From: Terfezia claveryi
Taxonomy: Eukaryota; Ascomycota; Pezizomycetes; Pezizales; Pezizaceae
Length of the DNA: 64,000 bases
Assembly (NCBI GenBank): GCA_015179025.1
Contig: WHUX01000015.1
Location: 558,001 to 622,000, forward strand
Reading direction: 5' to 3'
The translations under genes were made by a program, and so were the position numbers. Below, piece after piece: positions 46,311-58,445 of this stretch. The notes beneath the pieces are model-generated. The model saw nothing but the letters and a program-made list of their open reading frames with translations, was not told where the DNA came from and did not search any database. Positions within the stretch are counted from its first letter, which is position 1; each line of letters opens with the position of its first letter.

Positions 46311-47812
46311 TTAGAGAGGAGGGAGTTTCCTTCTCCTTTGGATAGTATTGGGAGATTGTCTCCCAAGAATTGGTGGAGACAATGGTCTCCCAGTGGCTCC
46401 TCTGATCTTAAGCTGCTGAGGAGAAGGTATTGTTGGTAATGGAGAATGTGGGGGAGGAGTTTTCTTGAAAGTTTGTGTTGGGACAGAGAGGTGGTTGCTT
46501 ACTACTAGATATTGTAGTAAAGCAGTTGTGTAGTGAGAAGACTGTTCCATAGAGGGGAATTTAGAGGGACTATATACTCCTCTAGACAGTACATCTGCAA
46601 TATAGTTGTCCTTTCCCTGAATGTATTCTAGGGTTAGGTCAAACTGACTCATTGTCTCTTGCCACCTTCTCTTCATCTGACTTTCAGGGATACTATCTAT
46701 AAATGTGACTAAGGGTTTGTGATCTATTTGGATAATCACTTTGTAACCTTGTAGTTTAGGCCTGAAATACTTCAGTGAGTCAACTATGCTAATAATTCCT
46801 TATCAGTTGTTGTGTAATTCATTTGTCTATCATTTAATTTCCTAGAGTAAAATTCTGCTGGCCTGATAATACCATTCTCCATTTGGCCAATCCATCCTAA
46901 GATCCCTGTATTACTAGCATCTGTAATCAAATAGAATGGAAGGCCTGAGTCATGATTAATTGGCTTAAGCACTTTATTGCTCATTATTAGCTCTTTTACT
47001 CTCATAAATGACACATTATATAAAGGAGTCTACATATGCTTCTTTGTTGACCCTTGCAATTCTGATAATGGTTTGGCTATAGCTCCCAATTCTAGACAAA
47101 ATCTTCTCAAGTAATTAACTATTCCTAGAAACTTTTATAATTTCTTTTCTGAATCAGGGATAGGGTAATTTGCTATTGAGTTGATTTTTTCTGGATCTAT
47201 TTCTAATTCTTGCTTGGTGATAATGAATCCCAGTACTTTCAGCCTTGGAGCAAGGATCTGACATTTCTTTTTGTTGAAGAAAAACTTTTTCCTGGCCAAT
47301 ATCTTGCAGATCCCTCTCAATACTTCCTTATGTTCTTCTAGAGTATATGTTCCCATCAGAATGTCATCTAAATAAACCATGACTATTTTTCCAATATAAT
47401 CCCTCAGTAACCAATTTATAGCCCTCATCATAGTTGCAAGTATATTGCAATCCCCTTGCTGCATGACTAGTGAGTCAAATTTCCCTAGATGATTTGTAAA
47501 GGTGCTATGTTTTACTGATTCATGTGCATACCTAATATTATGATATCCATCTGCCAGATCAGCTGCTGAAATATATTCCTTGCTAGCTATCCAGTCCAGT
47601 ATTGCTTTGATATTTGGCATGGGTGTTTTATCCTTTTACACTAGCTTATTTCTGAGTACACAGTATAGCAAGAATCTGGCCTGTTGCTTGCCATTCTTGT
47701 CTAAATCCCATTTAGGCTGTGTAAACATAAGGATACTGTATAGTGAGCTAGATAGTACTATTCTTCCAGATTCTAGCTTAGTCCTCATTTTCTTTGTCAC
47801 TTGATCTAGGAA
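46311..47812 (-). pseudogene. Reverse transcriptase / RNase H fragment of chromovirus A
   Basis: RT: MPNIKAILDWIASKEYISAA, DLADGYHNIRYAHESV, and VMVYLDDILMGT with the catalytic YLDD; EIDPEKINSIANYPIPDSEK. RNase H: FYLITDASNTGILGWIGQME, YTTTDKELLA, YKVIIQIDHKPLVTFIDSIP, KDNYIADVLSRG. Stops include TAA at about 47635 (CAA in B) and TAG at about 47034 (TGG in B). Confidence 0.88.
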
Positions 47813-48451
47813 TGTAAGGAAGTGGCTTACTCATACCCTATGACTAACCTTCTCCCTCACAAATGTATTTCTTATGTATTTTCTTACTCAGCAAGCATCT
47901 CAAAACACACAACATTCTGTGTACTGTCTGCCTTGCTAATATTTCACATGCTTTCACATGTTATTACATGCTTTCATATGCTTTCACATGCTTTCATATG
48001 TATAAGTCAAAGTTAAGACTTAACCTATTTTGTACTAGATAGTATTTGGAAGTACTATCTAGAGGATCAGATGATGCTGATCTTTATCACATATAAGGGT
48101 CAGATGATAGTGCACTGCCTCAGCACTGCCCCAGCACTGCCCTGTTGGAAACACATATAGTCTCCTGAATTTCCCTTCAGTTGGACAGATAGTTAGAACT
48201 CAGAACATAGTTAGAGTACAATCAATATAGAAGTTCCACTGGTTAATCTTCTAAGTGCCTTTGGCACTTCTATACTACTTTACCTATTACAGTAATCTTA
48301 TGCTACTGGTAATAACTTTAATAGTGAGAATATACAATATACTATTAGTAATCTACTTTGTAGTATATATTACTAGCCTGAGATTATCTGATTAGATAAG
48401 ATCCTTATCTTATCTAATCTGATCTTCTAGTCCCCCTAACAACACTTTACA
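47813..48451 (+). repeat. 5' LTR of chromovirus B
   Basis: 639 bp, TGTAAGG..CTTTACA. It is immediately followed by a T-run; no tRNA-type PBS is recognised. Confidence 0.88.
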
Positions 48452-48791
48452 TTTTTTTAACCTAAGAACCTGATTCTTACCTAACTAAGAAGGCCTGATC
48501 AACCTTACCTAATCAACAAAGTTTCTACCAACAAGAGTAGAAACTAAAAGCTAGTATTAGCCTACAGCACAAAGCATAGTAGCACAAAGTCTAACAGTCA
48601 GCAGTAAGACTATCCCCCAGATAGCAATAGTAAGACTATTCAACAAATAGCAACAGTAAAAAGTCTACAATTAGTAGCAAAACAACATAAGAGGGCAACA
48701 ATAATTGTATTTAACTGGCAAATACCAAGAAAACAACTATTACCTAATCTGGTAACTCTGAGACCTAGAAATTGCCTCAGAAGTCCAATAA

Positions 48792-51700
48792 CATCAGCAA
48801 AAAAAAATCTGCGTCAGGACGTACCACCAAGCGTCCAGACGCGAGTTTGCGTCCTGTGCGTCCTATGCATCTGGACGCACTAGAACGTTGCCCCCTCGCC
48901 TGTGACGCAACACCAATGCTGGGCAGTTGCTCTCGCATCTGGACGCACTGGAACGTTGCCCCCTCGCCTGGGACGCAACACCAATGCTGGGCAGTTGCTC
49001 TCGCATCTGGGATGCACTGGGATGTTGCCCCCAAGCCTGGGACGCAAGCATACATGCAACCTTTTTCCCGACGCACTTGGTGGGTAAACACAACCCGCTT
49101 ACAGCTTGCATCTGCTACGTTCTTACACAGCCAGCTATGTAGCCGGGTTTGCAACCTTTGAATATGCATGCAGCAGAAATATTCATTGCATTCGCCAATT
49201 ATTATATACACAGAGAGGTATTTAGCAATAGATATGGACACGGAACATGTGTGCAGCAACACTCGCTCTAACCCTTGGCCTAAGCTTCGCTCTAACTCTC
49301 GCTGTATCCATCGGACTAACTCTCGCTGTAATGCTCGCTCTAATTCTCGCTCTAATGCTCGCTCTAATTCTCCCTCTAATGCTCTCTCGCTGTAATATGC
49401 TGGGAATAATGAGCAAAGGGAAAAAGCGCGGGGAAGGGAAGTATATATACAGGAAAACCATAGTTGCCAAGGCCGACTGCTAAGGCCGACAATTTAGACT
49501 TTCCGAAGACAATGAGATAGGGGATAATAAGAGAAGTGGCACGACAGTGATCAACGGCGCTCAGTCCCCCTTTCGCCAGAGGGTGCCATACTACTCAATG
49601 CCTGGCCTGGTAATAGTCATATTGGGAAATCGTAGTCGTGGTACTGCGAACGAGACAAGTACTGCGATATGTGCGGAGTTCAGACTTTGTGATATATCCC
49701 GTAGGAATTCATGCATTCACGGGCATATATATATAAGTATCTGAAAGCACGAGTTTCTCGCATATATATATAAGCCTGCGAATGTATAGATTTCTCACAT
49801 ATATATATATATAAGTCTCAAAAGCACGAGTGTCTCGCACATATATATATAAGCCTGTGAATGTATAGATTTCTCACATATATATATATATAAGTCTCAA
49901 AAGCACGAGTGTCTCGCACATATATATATAAGCCTGTGAATGTATGGATTTCTCACATATATATATATATATGTCCCAAAAGCACGAGTTTCTCGCACAT
50001 ATATATATATGTCTCCAAAAGCATGAGTTTCTCGCACATATATATATAAGTCTCCAAAAGCACGAGTGTCTCGCATATATATATATAAGCCTGCGAATGT
50101 ATGGATTTCTCATATATATATATATATATTTCTCCAAAAGCACGAGTTTCTCGCACATATATATATAAGTCTCCAAAAGCACGAGTGTCTCGCATATATA
50201 TATATAAGCCTGCGAATGTATGGATTTCTCGCATATATACTTATATATAAGTCTCCAAAAGCACGAGTTTCTCGCATGCATATATATAAGCCTGCGAGTG
50301 TATGGATTTCTCACATATATATATATATAAGTCTCAAAAGCACGAGTGTCTCGCACATATATATATAAGCCTGTGAATGTATGGATTTCTCACATATATA
50401 TATATATAAGTCTCAAAAGCACGAGTGTCTCGCACATATATATATAAACCTGTGAATGTATGGATTTCTCACATATATATATATATATGTCTCAAAAGCA
50501 CGAGTTTCTCGCACATATATATATATGTTTCCAAAAGCACGAGTTTCTCGCACATATATATATAAGTCTCCAAAAGCACGAGTGTCTCGCATATATATAT
50601 ATAAGCCTGCGAATGTATGGATTTCTCATATATATATATATATATTTCTCCAAAAGCACGAGTTTCTCGCACATATATATATAAGTCTCCAAAAGCACGA
50701 GTATCTCGCATATATATATATAAGCCTGCGAATGTATGGATTTCTCATATATATATATATATATGTCCCAAAAGCACGAGTTTCTCGCACATATATATAT
50801 AAGTCTCCAAAAGCACAGGTGTCTCGCATATATATATATAAGCCTGCGAATGTATGGATTTCTCATATATATATATATATATATGTCCCGAAAGCAAAAG
50901 TTTCTCGCACATATATATATAAGTCTCCAAAAGCACGAGTGTCTCGCACATATATATATAAGTCTCCAAAAGCACGAGTGTCTCGCACATATATATATAA
51001 GTCTCCAAAAGCATAAATGTCTCGCATATATATATATATATAAGCCCACGAATGCATGGATTTCTCGTATATATATATATATATAAGCCCGCGAATGCAT
51101 GGATTTCTCACATATATATATATAAGCAGCGAGCACATGGGTTTCTCGCATATATATACTTATATAAGCCCGCGAATGCATGGATATCTCGCATATATAT
51201 ATATATATATAAGCCCGCGAATGCATGGATTTCTCGCATATATATATAAGCCTGCGAATGCATGGATTTCTCGCATATATATATATAAGCAGCGAGCACA
51301 TGGGTTTCTCGCATATATATACTTATATAATCCCGCGAATGCATGGATTTCTCGCATATATATATATGTATAAGCCCGCGAATGTATGGATTTCTCGCAA
51401 ATATATGTATAAGCAGCGAGCACATGGGTTTCTCGCATATATATACTTATATGAGCCCGCACATGCATGAATTCCTACGGGATATATCACAAAGCGTGAA
51501 CTCCGCACATATTGCAGTACTTGTCTCGTTCGCAGTACCACGACTACGATTTCCTAATATGACTATTACCAGGCCAGGCATTGAGTAGTACGGCACCCGC
51601 GGGCGAAAGGGGGGCTGAGCGCCGTTGATCACTGTCGTGCTACTTCTCTTATTATCCCCTATCTCATTGTCTTCGGAAAGTCTAAATTGTCGGCCTTAGC

Positions 51701-52467
51701 AGTCGGCCTTGGCAACTATGGTTTTCCTGTATATATACTTCCCTTCCCTGCGCTTTTTCCCTTTGCTCATTATTCCCAGCATATTACAGTGAGTATTAGA
51801 GAGAGCATTAGAGGGAGAATTAGAGCGAGCTTTAGAGCGAGAGTTAGAGTGATGGATACAACGAGAATTAGAGCGAGTGTTGCTGCACACATGTTCCGTG
51901 TACATATCTATTGCTAAATACCTCTCTGTGTATATAATAATTGGCGAATACAATGAATATTTCTGCTGCATGCATATTCAAAGGTTGCAAACTCAGCTAC
52001 ATAGCTGGCTAGTGTAAGAACGAAGCAGATGCAAGCTGTAAGCGGGTTGTGTTTACCCACCAAGTGCGTCGGGACAAAGGTTGCATGTATGCTTGCGTCC
52101 CAGGCACGGGGGCAACATCCCAGTGCATCCCAGATGCGAGAGCAACTGCCCAGTATTGGTGTTGCGTCCCAGGCGAGGGGGCAACGTTCCAGTGCGTCCA
52201 AAGCGCGGTGGCAACGTTCCAGTGCGTCCCAGATGCGAGAGCAACTGCCCAGCATTGGTGTTGCATCCCAGGCGTGTGAGCAACGTTACAGTGCATCCTA
52301 GACACAAGCGCAACTGCCAAGAATATGTGTTGCGTCCCAGGCGTGTGAGCAACGTCCCAGTGCGTCAGGACGCTGGCGCAACAAGCGTTCGCGTCCTGAT
52401 TTTGAGTTATCGTCCCATGCGTTACATGCATCTGACGCACAGGACGCAAATATTATTTTTGCTGATG
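48792..52467. mobile_element. Giant fold-back element D inside B's leader
   Basis: The arms, about 48792-49735 and 51465-52467, are inverted copies, starting CATCAGCAAAAA and ending TTTTTGCTGATG. Matching blocks: a 68-bp tandem motif with GGAACGTTGCCCCCTCGCCT and CACCAATGCTGGGCAGTTGC in both arms; CTCGCTCTAA-type 12-bp repeats (49265-49395 and 51785-51870); and AGACTTTCCGAAGACAATGA (49497) mirrored at 51661. The 1.7-kb centre is a tandem array. No transposase is encoded. No target duplication could be fixed. Confidence 0.88.
49735..51465. repeat. Tandem array of about 39-bp units at the centre of D
   Basis: About 40 units of the type AAGTCTCCAAAAGCACGAG, TGTCTCGCAC, (TA)n. Many also carry CCTGCGAATGTATGGATTTC variants. 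The unit holds two small palindromes: CGAGTTTCTCG and the TA run. Being a multiple of 3, it leaves long Tyr/Ile-rich open frames on both strands that are not genes. Confidence 0.92.
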
Positions 52468-52900
52468 AAGGGTAAGGATTATAGGAACTAGTCCTATCAA
52501 CATCCAAACTCCAGAGAGTATCCCAGCCCCACTCTCTACCTAGCCTAAAGAAAAATTGGGAATTCTTCCAGTAAGCAGAACAAGGAAAGTTTCTGTACCT
52601 CTTACTCCAAAAAGAACACAAGTACCTGGCAGTCCAACCCCTATCCTTCCACTCAACTTTCTTCCTAGCATTCAAAGGAAATCCTGCCTCCACAACAATC
52701 TCATCAACAAAAGTAACCCTTTTACCCTTCAGCCTCTTCTCTCCCTTACTATTTGTCAACCTTGGTATCAGAAGCAACAGAAAGAGGATAAGAAGGAAGT
52801 TGATAAGAAGTAGATTCTTCCTCATCAGGATCTATCTTAAAGAAAGCAGGAATAGAAGAAACAAAGTCTAAGGAATCAGTGGTATAATATCTGATAGACA
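52468..52900 (-). other. Possible antisense ORF in B's leader
   Basis: On the minus strand, head-to-head with gag, a frame begins MSIRYYTTDSLDFVSSIPAF and FKIDPDEEESTSYQLPSYP. It shifts frame near 52758 and continues KGKRVTFVDEIVVEAGFPLN. Element C has a minus-strand frame in the same place (62363-62082) ending SGKSVTFSD, with CVEVDIGG after a stop. The similarity is weak, but the position is the same. Confidence 0.3.
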
Positions 52901-52931
52901 TAGAGACTCCTAAACAAAAAGTACTAGTATA

Positions 52932-54890
52932 ATGGAAGGAGGAGCTAGAGCTAGGAAAGGCAGGAGAAAGGCAATGACAAGTGAGGAGCTAGAAGCACTC
53001 AAGGCCAAGTTAGTCAATACTTCTAAAAAGAAAGTTCCAACTGGAAAAGATATTCCAGAAGAAGAAATGGAAACAAAGGAAATAGCTATTGGGCCTAATT
53101 CATCAATGCCTGAAGTAAGAATTGTAACATCTCCTGCAACAAAAGCCTTTTGGGATAAAAATAAGTTATCATGGTACCAAAGGATATTACAGGTATTTAT
53201 ATACCTAACAATAAACAACATGTTATCAAAAAGGAAAAAGGAACTATTAGCTGAAGCAGCAGAAAAGTTCATGATTTTTCAACAGAAAGACTAATTTGAC
53301 AAGTCAGTTCAAATGGACTTTCAACTCTCATCTACTTCAAAAGCAGTATGGCCTTACCCAACATATAACCTATATAAAGGAGTTCCATGGCTAGTATTAA
53401 ACTGGCCTTTCCTAACACAATACATACTTATGGGTAACCTGTATGATCTGGAAACACCAGAAATAGTGCCTTCACTAATAGAACCTGTAGAGACTTATGA
53501 GGAGATAGAAAGGAAGCTGTTTGGAGCTGGAGGCAAGGGTAAGGGGAAAAGTGTGCAGTATGAAGAAGAAGATGATAGGGATTATGAAACAGATATAGAG
53601 GAAATATTTGAGAAAGAGATGCCACCACCACCTAAAGATAGGAAAAAGCCAACACATACCAAAAAGGGTAAGACTCCTGATAAGAAGTTTAAAAGGAGCA
53701 CTAGTAGTGTGGCTGGAGGTAGAAGTAAGGACCAGGATCTGGATCTGAGGGTGATGAGTCAGATAATGGCTCTGATGATGACAGGAAGAAAAGGTCAACT
53801 AGAGAGCCTAGCCCTCACCACTTAAAATGGTCTAAAAAGACTAGTCAAAAAATACCATCACAACAGATTAGCAAATCTCTAGTCAAAAAGGCAAACAAAC
53901 TTGCAAAAATTTCCAATCCCCCAATAATTGATAGAGTATCAGAGAAATGGAGGGATCAAACTACCTTTGACAATTATGTGCAATAGTTGCAGAAGTGGGT
54001 AGAATATCAAGGGATAGATATAGCAAGTTGGGAAAGTCTGGATAGGGCAAGCTTTATGTTTGAGAAGAGTGCTCAGACTTGGTATAACCAGTATTGCTCT
54101 GAGAAAGCAGATGTTAAGGACAAGAATTTCCATGAATTTATGTTGAAACTAAGAGGTAAACTCATTTCTACAGTGGCACCTGAAGTATTGTGGAACCAAT
54201 ATCTGTCACACCATCAGAGACCAGATGTTACTGTCATGCAGTATGCACAGAACCTAGAAGAGTTTAAAATTAAGTGCAAGGATCTAAATGGGAAAGACAT
54301 GATACGTAATTATGCACTAAAAATGAAACTAGTAGATGGACTGGTACCCCTGCTTAGGGCTAAAGTCAAAGGACTGATATCATATGAGTCAACCTTTGAG
54401 GAAATATTAAACAAAATTGCAGTCCAGGAGGATGTACTGAAACAGGAGACTAAATCCTTGCAACAGCACCAAAAGAAGGCTGATAGGCAATAGGGTCCTA
54501 GCAAACCTATGGAATGGACCAAGTCTGAATTCAAATTGCCTGAAAAGTGGCCAGAAATGCAGCTAAAGTTGCTGGCAAGAAGGGTGGATCAGGAGGACTC
54601 TATGGCAACTTCCCTAATGCTAGAAAGGATAAAACTAAATATACACCTTATGCAGAACAGGAAAAGAAAAGGGAAGAAGCTGTAAGGACAGGGTCCTGTT
54701 ATCACTATGGGAAAACAGGTCACAGTGCCAGGGACTGCCCTAATAGGAAGGTATCTTCAGCTTACCAATATATGGGATCTAGACCAAGAGTCAGAAGATT
54801 CCCACCTTACCAGCTCTTTAGGCCTAAGCTAACTTGGCCTCCACAAAAGGTGAAAACAGCTTATCAGGAAATTGATGTGAAACAATAAGA
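52932..54890 (+). pseudogene. gag region of chromovirus B (broken)
   Basis: ATG 52932 opens a basic N-terminal part (GGARARKGRRKAMTSEELEA) unlike usual gag. After a stop at 53292 come VWPYPTYNLYKGVPWLVLNW (53350) and an acidic/Lys-rich segment. The capsid-like part (53940-54493) has RASFMFEKSAQTWYNQYCSE and EVLWNQYLSHHQRPDVTVMQ. A knuckle missing its second Cys, CYHYGKTGHSARDC, lies at about 54697. Stops include TAG at 53984, where C also has a stop (TGA) and Trp is likely ancestral. Confidence 0.75.
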
Positions 54891-54909
54891 GTCAGCTACA
54901 CTCCAGGTT

Positions 54910-55333
54910 ATGAGAAAACCCAATGATACAAGTAAGTTCTTAGTGCCAGAAAGCTATAGAACTTCTAATGCAGCTGAAATTAAAATTAATGGACATATTG
55001 CTTATGCACTATTTGATCCATGCACATCAGGTGGAGACCTGATATCAGCAAATTATTGTCAGCTGTTTAATATACCCTTGAAAAAGATCAGCAAGAAGCC
55101 TCTAGAAACTGCAATTAAAGGTAGCAGATCTCAAATGACAAATACAGCAACAGTCACAGTAAATCTACAAGGATACCAAGAAACTAGGACATTCTATGTA
55201 GCCAACCTAAAGGACTAGGATATTATATTTGGAGAACCTGCACTGAGGGATTATAAAGCAATTATGAATATCAAAGATAATGCAATCACTATACAGCCAC
55301 AGGCAGAACAAGGATTGACATTAAATGATTAAA
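54910..55333 (+). pseudogene. Protease region of chromovirus B
   Basis: IKINGHIAYALFDPCTSGGD stands where a retropepsin would have its D-T/S-G loop, followed by ATVTVNLQGYQETRTFYVA and IIFGEPALRDYKAIM after one stop (TAG, 55216). The catalytic triplet reads D-P-C, so it is probably inactive. Confidence 0.65.
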
Positions 55334-55525
55334 ACTAAGGATACACTTGGAAGAGTCACTACTGCAGCTATGAATATAGGCAGGACAGAAGAGGATTGGT
55401 TCAAAAGAGATAATCCAATGGCTATTGTTACTGAAGTTGGAGGTAGATTAATACACTACCCAAAACCAACCAGTAATACCCTGGATACAGGATGATCTGT
55501 CAGAAGACCTAGAGGAAGACCAGGA

Positions 55526-57063
55526 ATGGTCACAAAGTGGTTTGACTCATCAGATTGGTCAGAGCTAGAAGATGATGGAAGCTCTCCAGTATTACAAATG
55601 CAGTTAATCTGGAAGAAGTGGAGTTTAATATATTTGAAGAATTCCCTGAACTATTCCCAAAGGAGAAACCAACTGCATTACCACCAATCAGAGAACCTTA
55701 TGACATTATGCAACATAAGATCATAGTTCCTGATGGTGCAACTTGGGAACCTGCATACTATACAAATTATATAAGGTTTCTGGACCAAGTGACAGAGAAA
55801 ATGAGGACAAGCTAGAATCTGGAAGAATAGTACCATCCAGCTCACTGAATAGTATCCTCATGTTTACACAGCCTAAAAGGGATTTAGACAAGAATGGCAA
55901 GCAACAGGCCAGATTCTTGCTACACTGTATACTCAGAAACAAGCTAGTGCAAAAGGATAAAACACCTATGCCAAATATCAAAGCAATATTGGACTGGATA
56001 GCTAGCAAGGAATATATTTCAGCAGCTGATCTGGCAGATGGATATCACAATATTAGGCATGACATGAATCAGTAAAACATAGCACCTTTACAAATCATCT
56101 AGGGAAATTTGACTACTAGTCATGCAGCAAGGTGACTGCAATGCACCTGCAACCATGATGAGGCTATGAATTGGTTACTGAGGGATTATATTGGAAAAAT
56201 GTCATGGTTTATTTAGATGACATTCTGATTGGAACAGATACCTGGAAGAACATAAGGAAGTATTGAGAGGGATCTGTAGGATATTGGCCAGGGAAAAGTT
56301 TTTCTTCAACAAAAAGAAATGCCAGATCCTTACTCTAAGGCTGAAAGTACTAGGATTCATTGTCACCAAAAAGGGTTAGAAATGGATCCAGAGAAAATCA
56401 ACTCAATAGCAAATTACCCTATCCCTGATTCAAAGAAAAAATTACAGAAATTCCTAGGGATGGTTAATTACTTAGAAGATTTTGTCAGAATTGGGAGCTA
56501 TAGCCAAACACTATCAGAATTGCAAGGATCAACAAAGAAGCACATGTGGACTCCTTGCATAATGAGTCATTTGTGAGAGTTAAAGAGCTAATAATGAGCA
56601 ATAAGTGCTCAAGCCAATTAATCATAACTCAGGCCTTCCAATCTATTTAATTACTGATGCCAGTAATACAGGGATCTCAGGATGGATTGGCCAAATGGAG
56701 AATGGTGTTATCAGGCCAGCAGAATTTACTCTAGGAAATTAAATGATAGACAAATGAATTACACAACAACTGATAAGGAATTATTAGCAATTGTTGACTC
56801 ACTGAGGTATTTCAGGCCTGAACTACAGGGTCACAAAGTAATCATCCAAACAGACACAAACCCTTAGTCACATTTATGGATAGTATCCTGAAAGTCAGAT
56901 GAAGAGAAGGTGGCAAGAGACTATGAGTCAGTTTGACTAACCTGAATACATTCAGGGCAAGACAACCACATAGCAGATGTACTGTCCAAGGAGTATATAG
57001 TCCCTCTAGAATCCCCTCTACTAGATAGTCTTCTCACACACAACTCCTTACTACAACATCTAT
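55526..57063 (+). pseudogene. Reverse transcriptase / RNase H of chromovirus B (broken)
   Basis: FNIFEEFPELFPKEKPTALP, MPNIKAILDWIASKEYISAA and DLADGYHNIR, then frame breaks; VYLDDILI at about 56208-56231; DPEKINSIANYPIPDSKKKL; RNase H SNTGISGWIGQMENG-like, YTTTDKELLAIVDSLRYF. There are at least six frame breaks. Confidence 0.82.
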
Positions 57064-57130
57064 AGTAACCAACTACCTTCTATTCCCATACAAACTTTCA
57101 GGAAACTCTCCCCCACATTCTCTATCACAA

Positions 57131-58400
57131 CTATGCCTTCCCACAACAGCTCAGGATTAGGGAGCCACTGGAGACCAGTGCTCTACCAATCCTTGGGAGA
57201 AATCTCCCAACACCATCAACAGGAGAAGGAGACTCCCTCCTTTCCAGATTACCACTACCAACCTCCCACCAAGACAGGTGTAGGAGGTTGATGCCACCAG
57301 GCCTATCTGGCATAACAGAGAAGGCCTAAATGCAGTCTTTGAGGCTGAAAGGTACAAAGCAATAGTTGAGGATAACCTTGAACCTGATGATTCTAACACC
57401 CACAAAGAAATTTCAGGCTCAGACAGCTCCAGCAGGAGCCAGCAGCAGTCCAAACTGCTGCCACTACCACCAGGGCCCAGGCCCAACAACAACAACAACA
57501 AGAGGATAAGAGAGAGGAAGGTCAGTTACAAGAAAACCCAAGTTTCAAGTAGTCATTAACAAAGAACCTAGTACCTCCTCTCTCTCTACTCTTGCTGCCC
57601 CTGAGGCAGAGGACCCACAGGAATGGACACTTGTGGATGAGTCCTCTGACTCAGATGAACCTGAAGAATGGGAAAGAGCCAGGGAACCCATGACTACAGA
57701 ACAGATGGAACAGTCCTTGAGAAGGGCTGATAGGGGTTCTGTGGTTGTGGGAAATCTTCAGGAGTGGAACCCCACTCTTGAAGGTACCTTGAAGAGAAGG
57801 GCAGCCTTACCTAAGTGCAAGGATGAGGCAGACAACAAGAAGGTGCACTTCTAGCCTCCTCCTCCTCCAGGAGCCTACCTGCATCCTCTGTCAGCACCCT
57901 TCCTGACATTTTCCCTGAGGATCCAATCCTCCCATCCTTCTCCAACAAAACTCAGACACAACAGTTTTGTTCCCAATGTGGTAAAGTGGGCCACAAAACT
58001 CCCAATGCAACAACAAAGATCCTGGTATTAATCTTTGTGAAAATGTAGGGCAATAGGACACTTTAAGGAGGATTGCCCCAAAGGTGCTAAATTTCCTCCT
58101 CCCAGATGCACCAATTGCATGGAAACAACTCACCTCAGCAACAAATGCCCCCTTGACAACAAACTCTATCCACTGCAATACCCATTACCAGCAGAAACCA
58201 TCAGGAAATATATCATATGTAACCAAGATGGTCACTGGTCCACCTATACCCAAATCTTCCAAAGTCACTACTCAGGAGGAAATTGATACCAAGATGCAAG
58301 TATTGTCTTGGCTACCATAACCTGAACAAAAACTTTGTTAGCTCCTGTGACACTAGGAAAAACAACTTGAAGGCCTCAATAAGCCCTTCCACAATAGTGA
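57131..58400 (+). pseudogene. Acidic linker and CCHC zinc-knuckle array in chromovirus B pol
   Basis: Linker: DESSDSDEPEEWERAREPMT and QEWNPTLEGTLKRRAALPKC (57633-57850), Pro-rich PPPPPGAYLHPLSAP. Then knuckle units: CSQCGKVGHK (57967, terminal Cys lost), GHFKEDCPKG (58052), CTNCMETTHLSNKC (58108-58149, intact) and CNQDGHW (58219, partner Cys lost). Together with the copy in A this defines a zinc-knuckle module between RNase H and integrase. Confidence 0.7.
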
Positions 58401-58445
58401 CTACCTGAAAAAGACACTAGAGTCCAGGATGAAGATGAAAAGAGC

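Larger units (their letters stand above)
42488..47812 (-). mobile_element. Chromovirus A, truncated Ty3/gypsy element (minus strand)
   Basis: Reads right to left: RT (from 47812), RNase H, linker with zinc knuckles, integrase, chromodomain, PPT (AGGGAGGCA on the minus strand) and 3' LTR (43146 to 42488). The RT begins abruptly at FLDQVTKKMRT, where the 5' LTR of element B starts (47813). Gag, protease and the 5' LTR of A should therefore lie beyond B, outside the window. It is the same family as B. Confidence 0.88.

Noticed and set aside
47813..48451. Solo LTR at the right end of chromovirus A
   Set aside because: Its orientation is opposite to A, and the sequence after it matches the leader of element C, so it is better read as the 5' LTR of element B.
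48840..49160. Small proteins in the arms of element D (mirrored at 52010-52450)
   Set aside because: The open frames arise from 68-bp tandem repeats and appear on both strands and in several frames.
50456..51301. Long ORFs (186 and 269 residues) rich in Tyr/Ile on both strands of the array
   Set aside because: They come from a repeat unit whose length is a multiple of three and lacks stops; all frames show the same artefact.
49735..51465. CRISPR-like array of regularly spaced repeats
   Set aside because: The units are nearly contiguous, the intervening sequence is itself repetitive (TA runs and a second conserved phrase), there are no unique spacers, and the context is a eukaryotic transposable element.
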